Source: Pelagicoccus sp.
GTDB taxonomy: Bacteria > Verrucomicrobiota > Verrucomicrobiia > Opitutales > Opitutaceae
NCBI GenBank assembly: GCA_028284635.1
Contig: JANQRJ010000073.1
Location: 1 to 57,154 of the forward strand
DNA length: 57,154 bases
Reading direction: 5' to 3'
Below are positions 19,092 through 27,491 of the stretch, one piece after another. The notes beneath the pieces were generated by a model. The model was given only the letters and a program-made list of their open reading frames with translations, searched no databases and was not told the DNA's origin. Position 1 is the stretch's first letter. Each line of letters starts with the position of its first letter. The translations under genes were made by a program, and so were the position numbers.

Positions 19092-20448
19092 AGTATCCAT
19101 TTCCCTGAGACAAAATCTGGCGGCTATCGTCCTCTTTCTCGCTCTCGGATCCTATCTGAGCCCAGACCTCGCCGCCCAGCATCGCGTCACTGAATCCACT
19201 TACGACGAGTACATCGACACCGTAACCGCCGACGAGTCCTTTTTCGCGATCAGCAACCTCTGGATCCTCGTCTGCGCGGCCCTCGTCTTCGTCATGCACC
19301 TCGGCTTCGCGACCCTGGAAACCGGCCTGACGCGGTCGAAGAACACGATCAACATCCTGTTCAAGAACCTCTTCGTCATCAGTTCCGGCCTGATTCTGTT
19401 CGCCCTCTTCGGCTTTCGCACCATGTATCCGGGATTTGAATTCAACGGCTTCGTGAACTTCGGATTCTGGATAGGAGTCAGCTCGGAGGACTACCTCGAC
19501 ATCATGAGCGCCAAGTACGCCAACTACACTTGGTGGACGGACTTCATCTTCCAGGCGATGTTCGCCGCTACCGCCGCCACCATCGTGTCCGGAGCCGTAG
19601 CAGAGCGGGTCAAGCTCGGCAGTTTCATGGTCTTCACCATCCTGATCGTCGGACTGGCCTACCCCGTCGCAGGCTCCTGGGAATGGGGCCAGGGCTGGCT
19701 TGATCGCAACGGCTTCCACGACTTCGCAGGATCCTCCATCGTGCACGCCTTTGGCGGGTTCGCCGCCCTGGCCTGCGTGCTCCTGCTCGGACCGCGAAAG
19801 GGCAAATACGACGAGGAAGGCAAACCTCGCCCCATTCTTGGCCACAGCATGCCGTTGGCTGCCGTCGGAGTGTTTCTGCTCTGGTTCGGCTGGTTCGGCT
19901 TCAACGGGGGCTCCGTCCTCAGCGCCCATCCAGAACTCGTCGGTGTCGTGTTTACGAATACGGCGCTGGCAGGAGCAGCCGGTTGCCTGAGCTGCATGGT
20001 CGTCACCCAGATCATCCTCAAGAAGCCCGATATCTCCATGGCCCTAAACGGCGTTCTCGCCGGCCTAGTCGGCATCACCGCCGGAGCGGACTCCATGATG
20101 CCAGGCTCCGCCGTGCTCGTCGGCGCCATCGCCGGGGCAATCGTGGTCGTCTCCATACTTTTCTTCGACAAGATCAGGATCGACGATCCCGTCGGAGCCA
20201 CTTCGGTACACGGCATCTGCGGAATCTGGGGCACGCTGGCAGTCGGCATCTTTGGCGAAGCCACATTCCTCTGGCAGCTCATCGGGGCCATGTCCTACGC
20301 CATCTTCGCCTTCGTCTTCTCGTTCGCCGCCTTCTACTTGATCAAACTCGCAATGGGCATTCGCGTCACTGCCGCCGAAGAGGACGAGGGACTCGATATC
20401 GCGGAACACGGACAGGAGGCCTACGCAACCGCAGCCCCCATTCGCTAG
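19084..20448 (+). CDS. amt: Ammonium transporter Amt
   Basis: A 454-aa channel of the Amt/Mep/Rh family with an N-terminal signal peptide (cleaved near LAAQ at about 29) and 11 membrane helices. The two pore histidines are kept: H221 in SIVHAFGG and H376 in SVHGICGIWG. It has the long periplasmic start seen in many bacterial Amts, with no P-II (glnK) gene beside it. Overlap with the cytochrome gene ties it to the amine oxidase unit; it probably recovers ammonium released there. No extra cytoplasmic sensor domain is present. Confidence 0.92.
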   Translation: MNKVSISLRQNLAAIVLFLALGSYLSPDLAAQHRVTESTYDEYIDTVTADESFFAISNLWILVCAALVFVMHLGFATLETGLTRSKNTINILFKNLFVISSGLILFALFGFRTMYPGFEFNGFVNFGFWIGVSSEDYLDIMSAKYANYTWWTDFIFQAMFAATAATIVSGAVAERVKLGSFMVFTILIVGLAYPVAGSWEWGQGWLDRNGFHDFAGSSIVHAFGGFAALACVLLLGPRKGKYDEEGKPRPILGHSMPLAAVGVFLLWFGWFGFNGGSVLSAHPELVGVVFTNTALAGAAGCLSCMVVTQIILKKPDISMALNGVLAGLVGITAGADSMMPGSAVLVGAIAGAIVVVSILFFDKIRIDDPVGATSVHGICGIWGTLAVGIFGEATFLWQLIGAMSYAIFAFVFSFAAFYLIKLAMGIRVTAAEEDEGLDIAEHGQEAYATAAPIR

Positions 20449-20466
20449 CCTCTTCCAGTATCCGAA

Positions 20467-21897
20467 ATGAAGATACTCCCACAGCACAAGCTCCGCTACG
20501 TTCTGGGAATATTCGGTGCGGCCGTGCTCTGCTACGGTGGCCTGCACGTCATCGGCCACCGCACCAACGACCGCATCCAATCGTACCAGAGCGACGCCCT
20601 GCCTTACGCCGACGTGGTCGAAGTCAAGCCAGGCTCGGAGTACTTCTTCACTTGGGGCGTCACCGCAAGCCCACGCATGAAGGCCATCGCCGCCCACAGC
20701 GTGGAAAATCGCTACGGCGACACCTACCAGCAGTCCTACGCCGTGCTGGTCCAACTCGCCTCCGATCTCGCCGAGGTTGGCCTTTCCCTGAGAGACGTGG
20801 TCAACGTGCGGGCCTACATCGTGGCGGATCCTGAGCCCGACTTCGCTGGCTGGAACAAGGCGTTCACCGAATTCTTCGGCACGGCGACGAACCCGCACAA
20901 GCCAGCCCGCACCACGGTCGGCATCTCGCGGCTCTTTCACTCCGACTACCGCGTCGAAGTGGAATTCACCGCCGCGTTCCCAGACGGCCGCGGTCCCCAC
21001 AATGTGGGTACGCGGCATCACGAGCGCTACACTCGCCTCGATCGCGTCGAGACCAGCGATCGCTGGAAGTCCTACGGCCGGCCCGCCTGGCCCATGAGCA
21101 CCGGGAAGGCGACCAAGGCCGATACCGGACTTTTCTTCTCCTCCGCCGTGCGACCTGCCTCCATGCTGCCAAACCCGCCGCCCGGCTTCTACATGTTCGG
21201 CAACATCAGCCAACAGTCGGACTCGCTCTTCAAGCAGATGGGCCTGCAGCTTAAAGCCGCAGGACTCGGCTACGAGGACGTCTTCTTCATCCGAGCCTGC
21301 GTCTATCCGGGAGCTGATTCCATCGCCAAAAGCTTCGCTAGCTTCAACAAGGAATACCGCAAGTACTTCAACAACAGCAGGAATCCAAATCGGCCGACCC
21401 GCACCGTGATGTCGACTCCAGGATTCAACTACAGAAAGCAAAGCATCTCCATCGAATACTACGCCGCCTACCCAAGCGACGCGGAAACTCTGCCGCAGGC
21501 CAGTCGCGTCTCCATCGGCGAGTCGCCCGCCGTAGCCAGCAATTCCAGTCTCGGACCAGGCGGCGTGGCTGTAGCGCCCGACGCGACCATGCTCTTCCTC
21601 GCAGGCAGCATACCGTCGGTCGAAGGCTCCTTCGAAGAGCAAGCCATCTCCGCTCTGGAGGCAATGAAAACCCGCCTCGAGATCGCCGACGCCGATATCG
21701 ACGACCTCGTACAGCTGCGGGCCTACCTGGCCCACGCGGATCCAAAGACTCTCGACGCTCGCATCGCCACCTGGGAGAGCCTGTATCGAGAAACCTTCGA
21801 CAAAGAGAACGCCCCGGCGATCACCACTCTCCCCGTCGTAGCCATCGTAGGCGGCGGTCTCATCGAGATCGAAGCAGCCGCCGCCGTAAAACGATGA
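20467..21897 (+). CDS. Membrane-anchored triple RidA-domain protein
   Basis: This 476-aa protein has a membrane helix or uncleaved signal at 11-30 and then three tandem RidA (YjgF/UK114) domains at about 45-172, 200-336 and 345-475. RidA enzymes hydrolyse enamines/imines to keto acids and ammonia. The catalytic arginine is present in domain 1 (R148 in PARTTV) and domain 2 (R312 in PTRTVM) but is I452 in domain 3, which is probably structural. The three domains mimic the natural trimer in one chain. It starts 18 bp after amt. RidA proteins are normally single-domain and cytosolic, so an exported fused form next to an amine oxidase is notable. Confidence 0.85.
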   Translation: MKILPQHKLRYVLGIFGAAVLCYGGLHVIGHRTNDRIQSYQSDALPYADVVEVKPGSEYFFTWGVTASPRMKAIAAHSVENRYGDTYQQSYAVLVQLASDLAEVGLSLRDVVNVRAYIVADPEPDFAGWNKAFTEFFGTATNPHKPARTTVGISRLFHSDYRVEVEFTAAFPDGRGPHNVGTRHHERYTRLDRVETSDRWKSYGRPAWPMSTGKATKADTGLFFSSAVRPASMLPNPPPGFYMFGNISQQSDSLFKQMGLQLKAAGLGYEDVFFIRACVYPGADSIAKSFASFNKEYRKYFNNSRNPNRPTRTVMSTPGFNYRKQSISIEYYAAYPSDAETLPQASRVSIGESPAVASNSSLGPGGVAVAPDATMLFLAGSIPSVEGSFEEQAISALEAMKTRLEIADADIDDLVQLRAYLAHADPKTLDARIATWESLYRETFDKENAPAITTLPVVAIVGGGLIEIEAAAAVKR

Positions 21898-21914
21898 GCC
21901 ATCAAGCAAACAAC

Positions 21915-22010
21915 GTAGCGCGGAGCTTCAGTCCGCGTCCGTCTCCGTTCGTAGCCGAAGTCGAAAGACTTTGGTCTCCTCAACCCAAGTCTTTCCACTT
22001 CGGCTACGAA
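21915..22010. repeat. Family A-prime left arm followed by a complete family E pair
   Basis: Positions 21915-21940 hold only a left arm (GTAGCGCGGAGCTTCAGTCC). From 21948 to 22010 a family E pair follows, TTCGTAGCCGAAG up to CTTCGGCTACGAA, with an AAGTC/GACTT mini-hairpin in its left arm. It lies 17 bp after the RidA gene stop. Confidence 0.65.
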
Positions 22011-22075
22011 CCTGCCTCTAAAACGCCCCCCGAAACCCCACGCCACGCCGCGCCTGCCATCACCTCCACCTCCCA

Positions 22076-22117
22076 TCGCGCAGTTTATTCTCTAACGTTA
22101 GAGAATAAACTGCGCGA
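22076..22117. promoter_or_regulatory. 42-bp perfect palindrome upstream of the aldehyde dehydrogenase gene
   Basis: Each 21-base half is the exact reverse complement of the other, with no spacer and the centre TAACGTTA. It is AT-rich in a GC-rich region, does not match any of the GTAG repeat families, and ends 65 bp before the aldehyde dehydrogenase start. It could be an operator for a dimeric regulator or a cruciform/terminator. No regulator gene is nearby. Confidence 0.5.
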
Positions 22118-22182
22118 AGCGGGCCGATGGCCTTGCGGTCGAGAGGCGGCATCTCTTCCGTTGTAGGACCGCCCGTCAAGCC

Positions 22183-23595
22183 ATGGCCAAAACTCTCGCA
22201 AGTGCGACGACCATCGGGACGCAGTCTTCGTCCAGCCAGGAAAAATTCGAGGTCGTCAACCCGGCTACCGGACTTCCTTTCGCGACAGCGCCTTCGCACG
22301 GCGCGGCCGAACTGGATCAGGCCGTCGAAACCGCGAGCAAAGCCCTCGGCGCCTGGAAGTCGTCCGAAATTGCTCGCCGCAACGCCCTGCTGGATTGCGC
22401 CAAGGAAATCGAACGAGCCGCCGAGGAGCTGGCTCGCTTGATTACCCAAGAGCAAGGCAAGCCTCTGAGCCAAGCGAGAGGGGAAGTCGCCCATGCCGTG
22501 AAGCAGTTTAGGGAATGCGCAAAACTGCCCATCCCGCGTACCATCCTGAGCCAGGAGGGCCCCACCCGCAGCGTGCTCGTCCAACGGCCGATTGGCGTTG
22601 TGGGCCTTGTCACGCCTTGGAACTTTCCCATCGGCACCGCCGCAGTGAAAATCGCCCCTGCCCTACTGGCCGGCAACACCGTCATCCTCAAACCCTCCCC
22701 TCACGCTCCACTTTCCCCGCTGCTCCTCGGACGTCTCCTCGAGAAACGGCTTGCGACCGGCGTGCTCAACGTCCTCTCCGGCAGCGACGAGCTTGGAGCC
22801 CTCCTCGCCCAACACCCAGCGGTAGACAAGATCTCCCTGACCGGCTCCATCGCCTCCGGAAAGTCGGTGCTGCGCGACGCTGCGGAACACGTCAAGTCGG
22901 TCACGCTCGAACTCGGCGGCAACGATCCGGCCATCATCCTGCCAGATGCCGATACAGGCCAGATCGCTTCCCCTATCCTCGACTCCGCGTGGCGAAACGC
23001 CGGACAGGTCTGCAGCGCCATCAAGCGCGTCTACGTCCACGAATCGCTGTACCCGAAAATGGTATCGCAGTTCAGATCCCACCTTCCCGAATACCAAATC
23101 GGCGACGGCATGGACCCAACCAGTCGTATGGGTCCGCTCACCACGCTCAAGCAACTCCGTCGCGTATCCGAATTCTCTGACCGCGTTTCCAAGGCCGGCG
23201 GAAGGCTGCACTCCACTTTTGCCAAGGTCAAAGGCGACGGCCATTTCTTCGCCCCCGCCATCGTCACTGGTATCGACGCCGAGCACCCGCTCGTGCAGGA
23301 CGAACAGTTTGGGCCAATCCTGCCGGTAGTCCCCTACAACACCATAGAGGAGGCGATCGCCATGGCCAACGGCACCCATTTCGGTCTGTCCGCCTCGGTC
23401 TGGACCGCGAATCCAACAGTTGGATACGAGGTCGCGTCCCAAATGGAGTGCGGCCGCGTCGGCATCAACGGACACCGACGAGGCGAGGTTGTCGCCCCTT
23501 TCGGCGGCTTCAAGCAGTCCGGCATCGGACGCGAACTCGGGCCGTGGGGGCTTCTGGAAATGTGCCAGCCGCAAGTCATCAACATCTTCGCGTGA
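22183..23595 (+). CDS. NAD(P)-dependent aldehyde dehydrogenase (succinate-semialdehyde type)
   Basis: A 470-aa cytosolic enzyme with no signal peptide. It shows the cofactor region TPWNFPIGTAAVKIAPALLAG near 145-165, the catalytic glutamate in LELGGNDPA near 245 and the catalytic cysteine in NAGQVCSAIKR near 280. It oxidises an aldehyde to an acid, and closest resemblance is to the succinate-semialdehyde/aminoaldehyde group. Behind an amine oxidase and RidA it would take the aldehyde formed by deamination, after uptake. The palindrome at 22076 is in its promoter region. ggt follows 17 bp after its stop. Confidence 0.88.
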   Translation: MAKTLASATTIGTQSSSSQEKFEVVNPATGLPFATAPSHGAAELDQAVETASKALGAWKSSEIARRNALLDCAKEIERAAEELARLITQEQGKPLSQARGEVAHAVKQFRECAKLPIPRTILSQEGPTRSVLVQRPIGVVGLVTPWNFPIGTAAVKIAPALLAGNTVILKPSPHAPLSPLLLGRLLEKRLATGVLNVLSGSDELGALLAQHPAVDKISLTGSIASGKSVLRDAAEHVKSVTLELGGNDPAIILPDADTGQIASPILDSAWRNAGQVCSAIKRVYVHESLYPKMVSQFRSHLPEYQIGDGMDPTSRMGPLTTLKQLRRVSEFSDRVSKAGGRLHSTFAKVKGDGHFFAPAIVTGIDAEHPLVQDEQFGPILPVVPYNTIEEAIAMANGTHFGLSASVWTANPTVGYEVASQMECGRVGINGHRRGEVVAPFGGFKQSGIGRELGPWGLLEMCQPQVINIFA

Positions 23596-23612
23596 ACAGC
23601 CAACCGCCACCT

Positions 23613-25352
23613 ATGAAAAACCTGATTCGCTACACATCCCTCGCTCTGTCCGCCACCCTACTGGCAAGCAACTCCACTGCTCAGCCCACGCCTCCGCCGG
23701 AGCCGCCCATCTACAACAGCCAGGCAACCCGCCATCCTGAAATCGGACTGCACGGCATGGTATCCAGTCGCGAGAAGCTCGCCAGCCAAGCCGCCCTGGC
23801 CGTGCTGAAAGAAGGAGGCAATGCCATCGACGCAGCCGTCACCCTAGGGTTCGCCATGGCCGTCACCACGCCGCAGGCCGGCAACATCGGCGGCGGCGGC
23901 TTCATGCTGATCCATTCCGCGGATACGAATACCAGCGTGGCCATCGACTACCGCGAGAAGGCCCCCAAGGCGGCTCACCGGGACATGTTTCTCGATGAGA
24001 ATGGCGACGTAGATCGCGAACTCTCGGCCTACAGCCACCAAGCCGCCGGCGTGCCGGGCACTGTAGCCGGCCTTGCCATGGCCCTCGAGAAATACGGGAC
24101 CATTTCCCTCGCCGAGGCCTTGGCCCCAGCGATCGAACTCGCCGAAAACGGCTTTCCCGTCAACCAGGACCTCTACCAATCTCTGAAGATCGGAAAGCCG
24201 CGCATCGAGCAGCACGCTCCTCACGCCTTGCCCTACTTCTACGACGAGACCGGAGCGGCGCGGCAACCCGGGGAGACCGTCAAGCTGCCGGAACTGGCCA
24301 AGAGCCTCAAGCTGATCGCCCAAGACGGCCCGAACGCCTTCTATCGAGGCCCCATCGCGGACCTGATCGTGGCGGATATGGAAGCCAACAACGGCATGAT
24401 CGACCACCAAGACCTGGCAAACTACAAGCCTGTAGTGAGAACTCCAGTACGCGGCACCTACAAAGGCTACGAAATCGTCTCCATGCCGCCGCCCAGTTCC
24501 GGCGGCACGCACATCGTGCAGATCCTCAACATCCTGGAGCCGTTCGACCTGAAGGCCAAGGGCCACAACAGCGCCCAAACGATACACCTCATGGCGGAAG
24601 CGATGAAGTACGCCTACGCCGACCGCTCTAAGCACCTAGGCGACAGCGACTTCCACCCTGTGCCATTGGACTGGCTCGTTTCCAAGAGCTACGCAGACGA
24701 GATTCGCGGCAAGATGAACTTGGAAAAGGCCACCCCCAGCGTGGAAATTCTACCCGGCGAAGCGCCAAGCGAAGGGCTCGACACCACCCACTTCTCGGTC
24801 ATCGACCGGCACGGCAACGCCGTCGCCAACACCTACACGGTCAACTTCTCCTTCGGCTCGAAGATCATGCCGCCTGGTACCGGCTTCTTCCTCAACAACG
24901 AGATGGACGACTTCTCCTCCAAGCCCGGCGTCCCCAACGCCTACGGCTTGATCGGCGGCGAGTTCAACGCCATCGAATCCGAGAAACGCATGCTCAGCTC
25001 CATGTCCCCCACTCTCGTGCTGAAGGACGGCAAGGCCTACCTTCTAACGGGCAGCCGAGGCGGCAGCCAAATCATCACCGTCACGCTGCAAGTCGTGCTC
25101 AACACGATAGAGCACGGCATGAATATCGCCGAAGCCGTATCCGCTCCTAGAATACATCACCAGTGGTTGCCCGACACCCTACGTTTGGAGCCCGGCATCA
25201 GCCCCGACACCGTCGCTCTTCTCCAAGCCATGGGCTACGAAACTAAAGCAAGCGGAGCCATGGGCACCGCAAACTCCGTCATGCGCGACGACGACGCCTT
25301 CTACGGGGCCGCCGACCCGCGCCGACCCGACAGCTTCGCCATCGGCTTCTAA
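23613..25352 (+). CDS. ggt: Gamma-glutamyltransferase (gamma-glutamyl hydrolase)
   Basis: The start at 23613 was chosen because it gives a signal peptide (MKNLIRYTSLALSATLLASN, cleavage near TAQ); an upstream in-frame start lies inside the aldehyde dehydrogenase gene. The 579-aa proenzyme should cut itself before T391 in DTTHFSV, which then is the nucleophile. SRGGSQIIT, near the substrate site, is also kept. It frees glutamate from gamma-glutamyl compounds such as glutathione in the periplasm. The following M19 dipeptidase would cleave the Cys-Gly left over, so the pair looks like a scavenging route feeding the deamination genes upstream. Confidence 0.92.
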   Translation: MKNLIRYTSLALSATLLASNSTAQPTPPPEPPIYNSQATRHPEIGLHGMVSSREKLASQAALAVLKEGGNAIDAAVTLGFAMAVTTPQAGNIGGGGFMLIHSADTNTSVAIDYREKAPKAAHRDMFLDENGDVDRELSAYSHQAAGVPGTVAGLAMALEKYGTISLAEALAPAIELAENGFPVNQDLYQSLKIGKPRIEQHAPHALPYFYDETGAARQPGETVKLPELAKSLKLIAQDGPNAFYRGPIADLIVADMEANNGMIDHQDLANYKPVVRTPVRGTYKGYEIVSMPPPSSGGTHIVQILNILEPFDLKAKGHNSAQTIHLMAEAMKYAYADRSKHLGDSDFHPVPLDWLVSKSYADEIRGKMNLEKATPSVEILPGEAPSEGLDTTHFSVIDRHGNAVANTYTVNFSFGSKIMPPGTGFFLNNEMDDFSSKPGVPNAYGLIGGEFNAIESEKRMLSSMSPTLVLKDGKAYLLTGSRGGSQIITVTLQVVLNTIEHGMNIAEAVSAPRIHHQWLPDTLRLEPGISPDTVALLQAMGYETKASGAMGTANSVMRDDDAFYGAADPRRPDSFAIGF

Positions 25353-25370
25353 TGTCCCACAAACAACAAC

Positions 25371-25515
25371 GTAGCGCGGATCCCGCCGGGCGGGACCGCG
25401 AACGTAACAACCCTCATCGTTTTCCTCATCTTCATCTTTATCATGGGATAAGGATGAAGAAGACGATGAGGAAGAATCCGACAGACGCGGTCCCGCTCGG
25501 CGGGATCCGCGCTAC
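25371..25515. repeat. Intact REP family A palindrome (145 bp)
   Basis: This is the best-preserved copy. The outer arms are GTAGCGCGGATCCCGCCGGG and its near-perfect complement ending CGGGATCCGCGCTAC, each with a mini-hairpin (GATCCCGC against GCGGGACC). The middle at 25418-25480 is a second palindrome built of TCATC/GATGA units. It starts 18 bp after the ggt stop. Confidence 0.8.
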
Positions 25516-25536
25516 GTCTCAACTCCGCATCCAAAA

Positions 25537-26838
25537 ATGAAATACATCAGCGTAACTCTCTCCACTGTAGCCGCGTTCTCACGAACGCGGCTACTCTGCG
25601 CATTCTGCGCCTTTACCACCTTCTCATCCGCCGAACAGCGCGAGCCCCGCGCCGACTGGAGCGACGAAAAGCTCGCGGCGCTAGCCGACGAGATCCACGC
25701 CTCCTACCTCACCCTCGACAGTCATCTCGACGTGCCCATCGTGCTGCGACGCCCCGAGTTCGACATCAGTCAGGAGCACAGCTGGGAGGAAGACGCCAGC
25801 CAGGTCGACTTTCCCCGTATGAAAAAGGGTGGCATAGACGGAGGCTTTTTCACCGTCTTCGTCAGCCAAGGGCCGCTCACTCCCGGCGGACGATCCCGAG
25901 CCATCGAGACGGGCCTCGATGTCGCCAAGCTTATTCATCGAACCATCGACGAGCACTCCGATCTGGCCGGCCTGGCCACCACACGGGAAGAGGCCGAGGC
26001 GTTGCGGGCAGAGGGCAAGCACGCCATCTTCATCGGCATCGAAAACGGATACGCCATTGGGCGAAACATCGAGCTGCTCCAGGACTACTACGACCTGGGC
26101 GTGCGCTACCTCGGCGTGACGCACTTCAGAAACAACGATCTGGCCGACTCCTCTACCGACTCCTCCGGAGCCTTGCACAACGGGCTCTCTGCCCTCGGCC
26201 TGGCCGCTATGGAGGAGTGCAACCGGCTCGGCATCATGATCGACGTCTCGCACGCCGCCGACAAGACCGTCTGGGACATCCTGGAGGTTTCCAAGACTCC
26301 TATCATCGCATCCCACAGCGGCTGCTACGCCTGCTACCCTCATCCGCGCAACCTCAATGACGCCCTGCTCATCGAGATCGCCAACCTCGGAGGCGTCGTA
26401 CAGATGAACATGTTCAGCGCCTACATGATGAAGGTGCAGCCCGACGAGCAGCGATCCAATGCCATGATCAAATGGTTTCAGGAGTACCGGGGCGGCGTCG
26501 AACTCACCCCCGAACAGCAACGCGAAAGCATCGCCAGACGAGTGGCCATCGAGAAACAGTACCCCAAGCCACTCTCCACTGTCGCGGAAGTAGTCGACCA
26601 CATCGACCACATGGTGAATCTCATCGGCATCGACCACGTCGGCATCAGCGGAGACTTCGACGGAGGCGGAGGCGTGGAAGGCGCCATGGACGTGGGTCAG
26701 ATGAAGAACATCACCATCGAGATGCTCAAGCGCGGGTACTCGGAGGAGGACCTGAAAAAATTCTGGGGCGGCAACCTGATGCGGGTGCTAGACACCTGCC
26801 AGGAATACGCTGCGTCCCTGGCTTCGCCCGATGAATGA
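25537..26838 (+). CDS. Membrane dipeptidase (peptidase M19) with a REP inside its signal region
   Basis: A 433-aa zinc dipeptidase of the renal-dipeptidase family. Metal-ligand motifs are visible: LDSHLD near 61-66, GIENG near 168-172, VSHAADK near 237-243, SHSGCY and GDFDGGG. It cleaves dipeptides, including Cys-Gly, and sits after ggt. Codons 11-19 plus one base, within the signal peptide, are a perfect 28-bp family C palindrome, which places VAAFSRTRL in the hydrophobic stretch. The frame stays open and no better start is visible downstream, so the gene seems to have taken a REP in frame. Export may be weaker as a result. Confidence 0.88.
   Translation: MKYISVTLSTVAAFSRTRLLCAFCAFTTFSSAEQREPRADWSDEKLAALADEIHASYLTLDSHLDVPIVLRRPEFDISQEHSWEEDASQVDFPRMKKGGIDGGFFTVFVSQGPLTPGGRSRAIETGLDVAKLIHRTIDEHSDLAGLATTREEAEALRAEGKHAIFIGIENGYAIGRNIELLQDYYDLGVRYLGVTHFRNNDLADSSTDSSGALHNGLSALGLAAMEECNRLGIMIDVSHAADKTVWDILEVSKTPIIASHSGCYACYPHPRNLNDALLIEIANLGGVVQMNMFSAYMMKVQPDEQRSNAMIKWFQEYRGGVELTPEQQRESIARRVAIEKQYPKPLSTVAEVVDHIDHMVNLIGIDHVGISGDFDGGGGVEGAMDVGQMKNITIEMLKRGYSEEDLKKFWGGNLMRVLDTCQEYAASLASPDE
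25567..25594. repeat. Family C REP palindrome inside the dipeptidase coding sequence
   Basis: GTAGCCGCGTTC, a TCAC loop, then the exact complement GAACGCGGCTAC. It is the same sequence found in intergenic copies at 3463-3649 and, less perfectly, at 39112 and 42148. It encodes residues 11-19 of the dipeptidase. Confidence 0.85.
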
Positions 26839-26974
26839 TTGAATCAGTTCATCAGAATGGATTAACCTAGCTCGATCTAGGACTTAGTTCTTCTTATAGT
26901 TGCAAGGGTTATCTTAAGCTCGGCTGTACTTGCAGTCGATTCTCCGATACGATTGAGGCTTAGCTGCCCCCCTC

Positions 26975-27487
26975 ATGAACGCGGAATCCGCAAGATATCT
27001 CACCGACTACCTCGAGATCAGACGTTCCACTCTCCTGCTCCGATGGTCTCGCCTGATGGAGAATTGGGCAGAGAAAGTCGGCTTGGAGAGCTCTCCCATC
27101 TGCTCCTCGAACTTGCAGCGCCTTCTCGAGAAAGTCCTCTACATCGTCAATGAGCACGATCTGGCCATCAGGAGCCACCAGCCGCTTTTCGAGTGCCCCG
27201 AACAAAGGGCAGTCACCCGAAGCGCCGAACCCATCTGCCTAGGCCTCTACGAAACAGGTCAATCCGCTTTTCGGTCCACTCTCGACGAGATCAAGAGTCG
27301 CAACGCAAAGGCCGCGAAGGAGTTCCAGGAAGTATTCGAGTTCGTCGAAGAGCTGGTCGAAACTGCCCTAAAAGCCCTCGTCCATCAGGAGATAGACACC
27401 TGCGTGCGCCTGTGCGGGGCCGAGGGCTGCCCATTCGCCAAAGCCGATCTGAACTTCGAACGCGAAAGGGAAGCGAGTCTGCTTTAG
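26975..27487 (+). CDS. Hypothetical helical protein of 170 aa
   Basis: I do not recognise this protein with confidence. It is predicted to be all-helical and cytosolic (no signal or membrane segment), with five cysteines in two clusters (ESSPICSS near 40-47, and CVRLCGAEGCPF near 148-159). The N-terminal stretch RSTLLLRWSRLMENWAEKV loosely recalls the N-terminal sensor domain of RsbR-type regulators. The cysteine cluster could bind metal or sense redox state. It starts 136 bp after the dipeptidase on the same strand. A family A palindrome begins 4 bp after its stop. The codon pattern and length support a real gene. Confidence 0.6.
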   Translation: MNAESARYLTDYLEIRRSTLLLRWSRLMENWAEKVGLESSPICSSNLQRLLEKVLYIVNEHDLAIRSHQPLFECPEQRAVTRSAEPICLGLYETGQSAFRSTLDEIKSRNAKAAKEFQEVFEFVEELVETALKALVHQEIDTCVRLCGAEGCPFAKADLNFEREREASLL

Positions 27488-27491
27488 TAGG

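Noticed and set aside
20065-21909. A 614-codon open frame on the minus strand
   Set aside because: It lies antisense to amt and the RidA gene, has no recognisable domain and reflects GC-rich codon bias of the real genes.
22663-23610. A 315-codon minus-strand open frame
   Set aside because: It is antisense to the aldehyde dehydrogenase gene, whose catalytic motifs are complete.
23448-23612. Upstream extension of the ggt gene
   Set aside because: The extra 55 codons overlap the aldehyde dehydrogenase gene and hide the signal peptide that begins at 23613.
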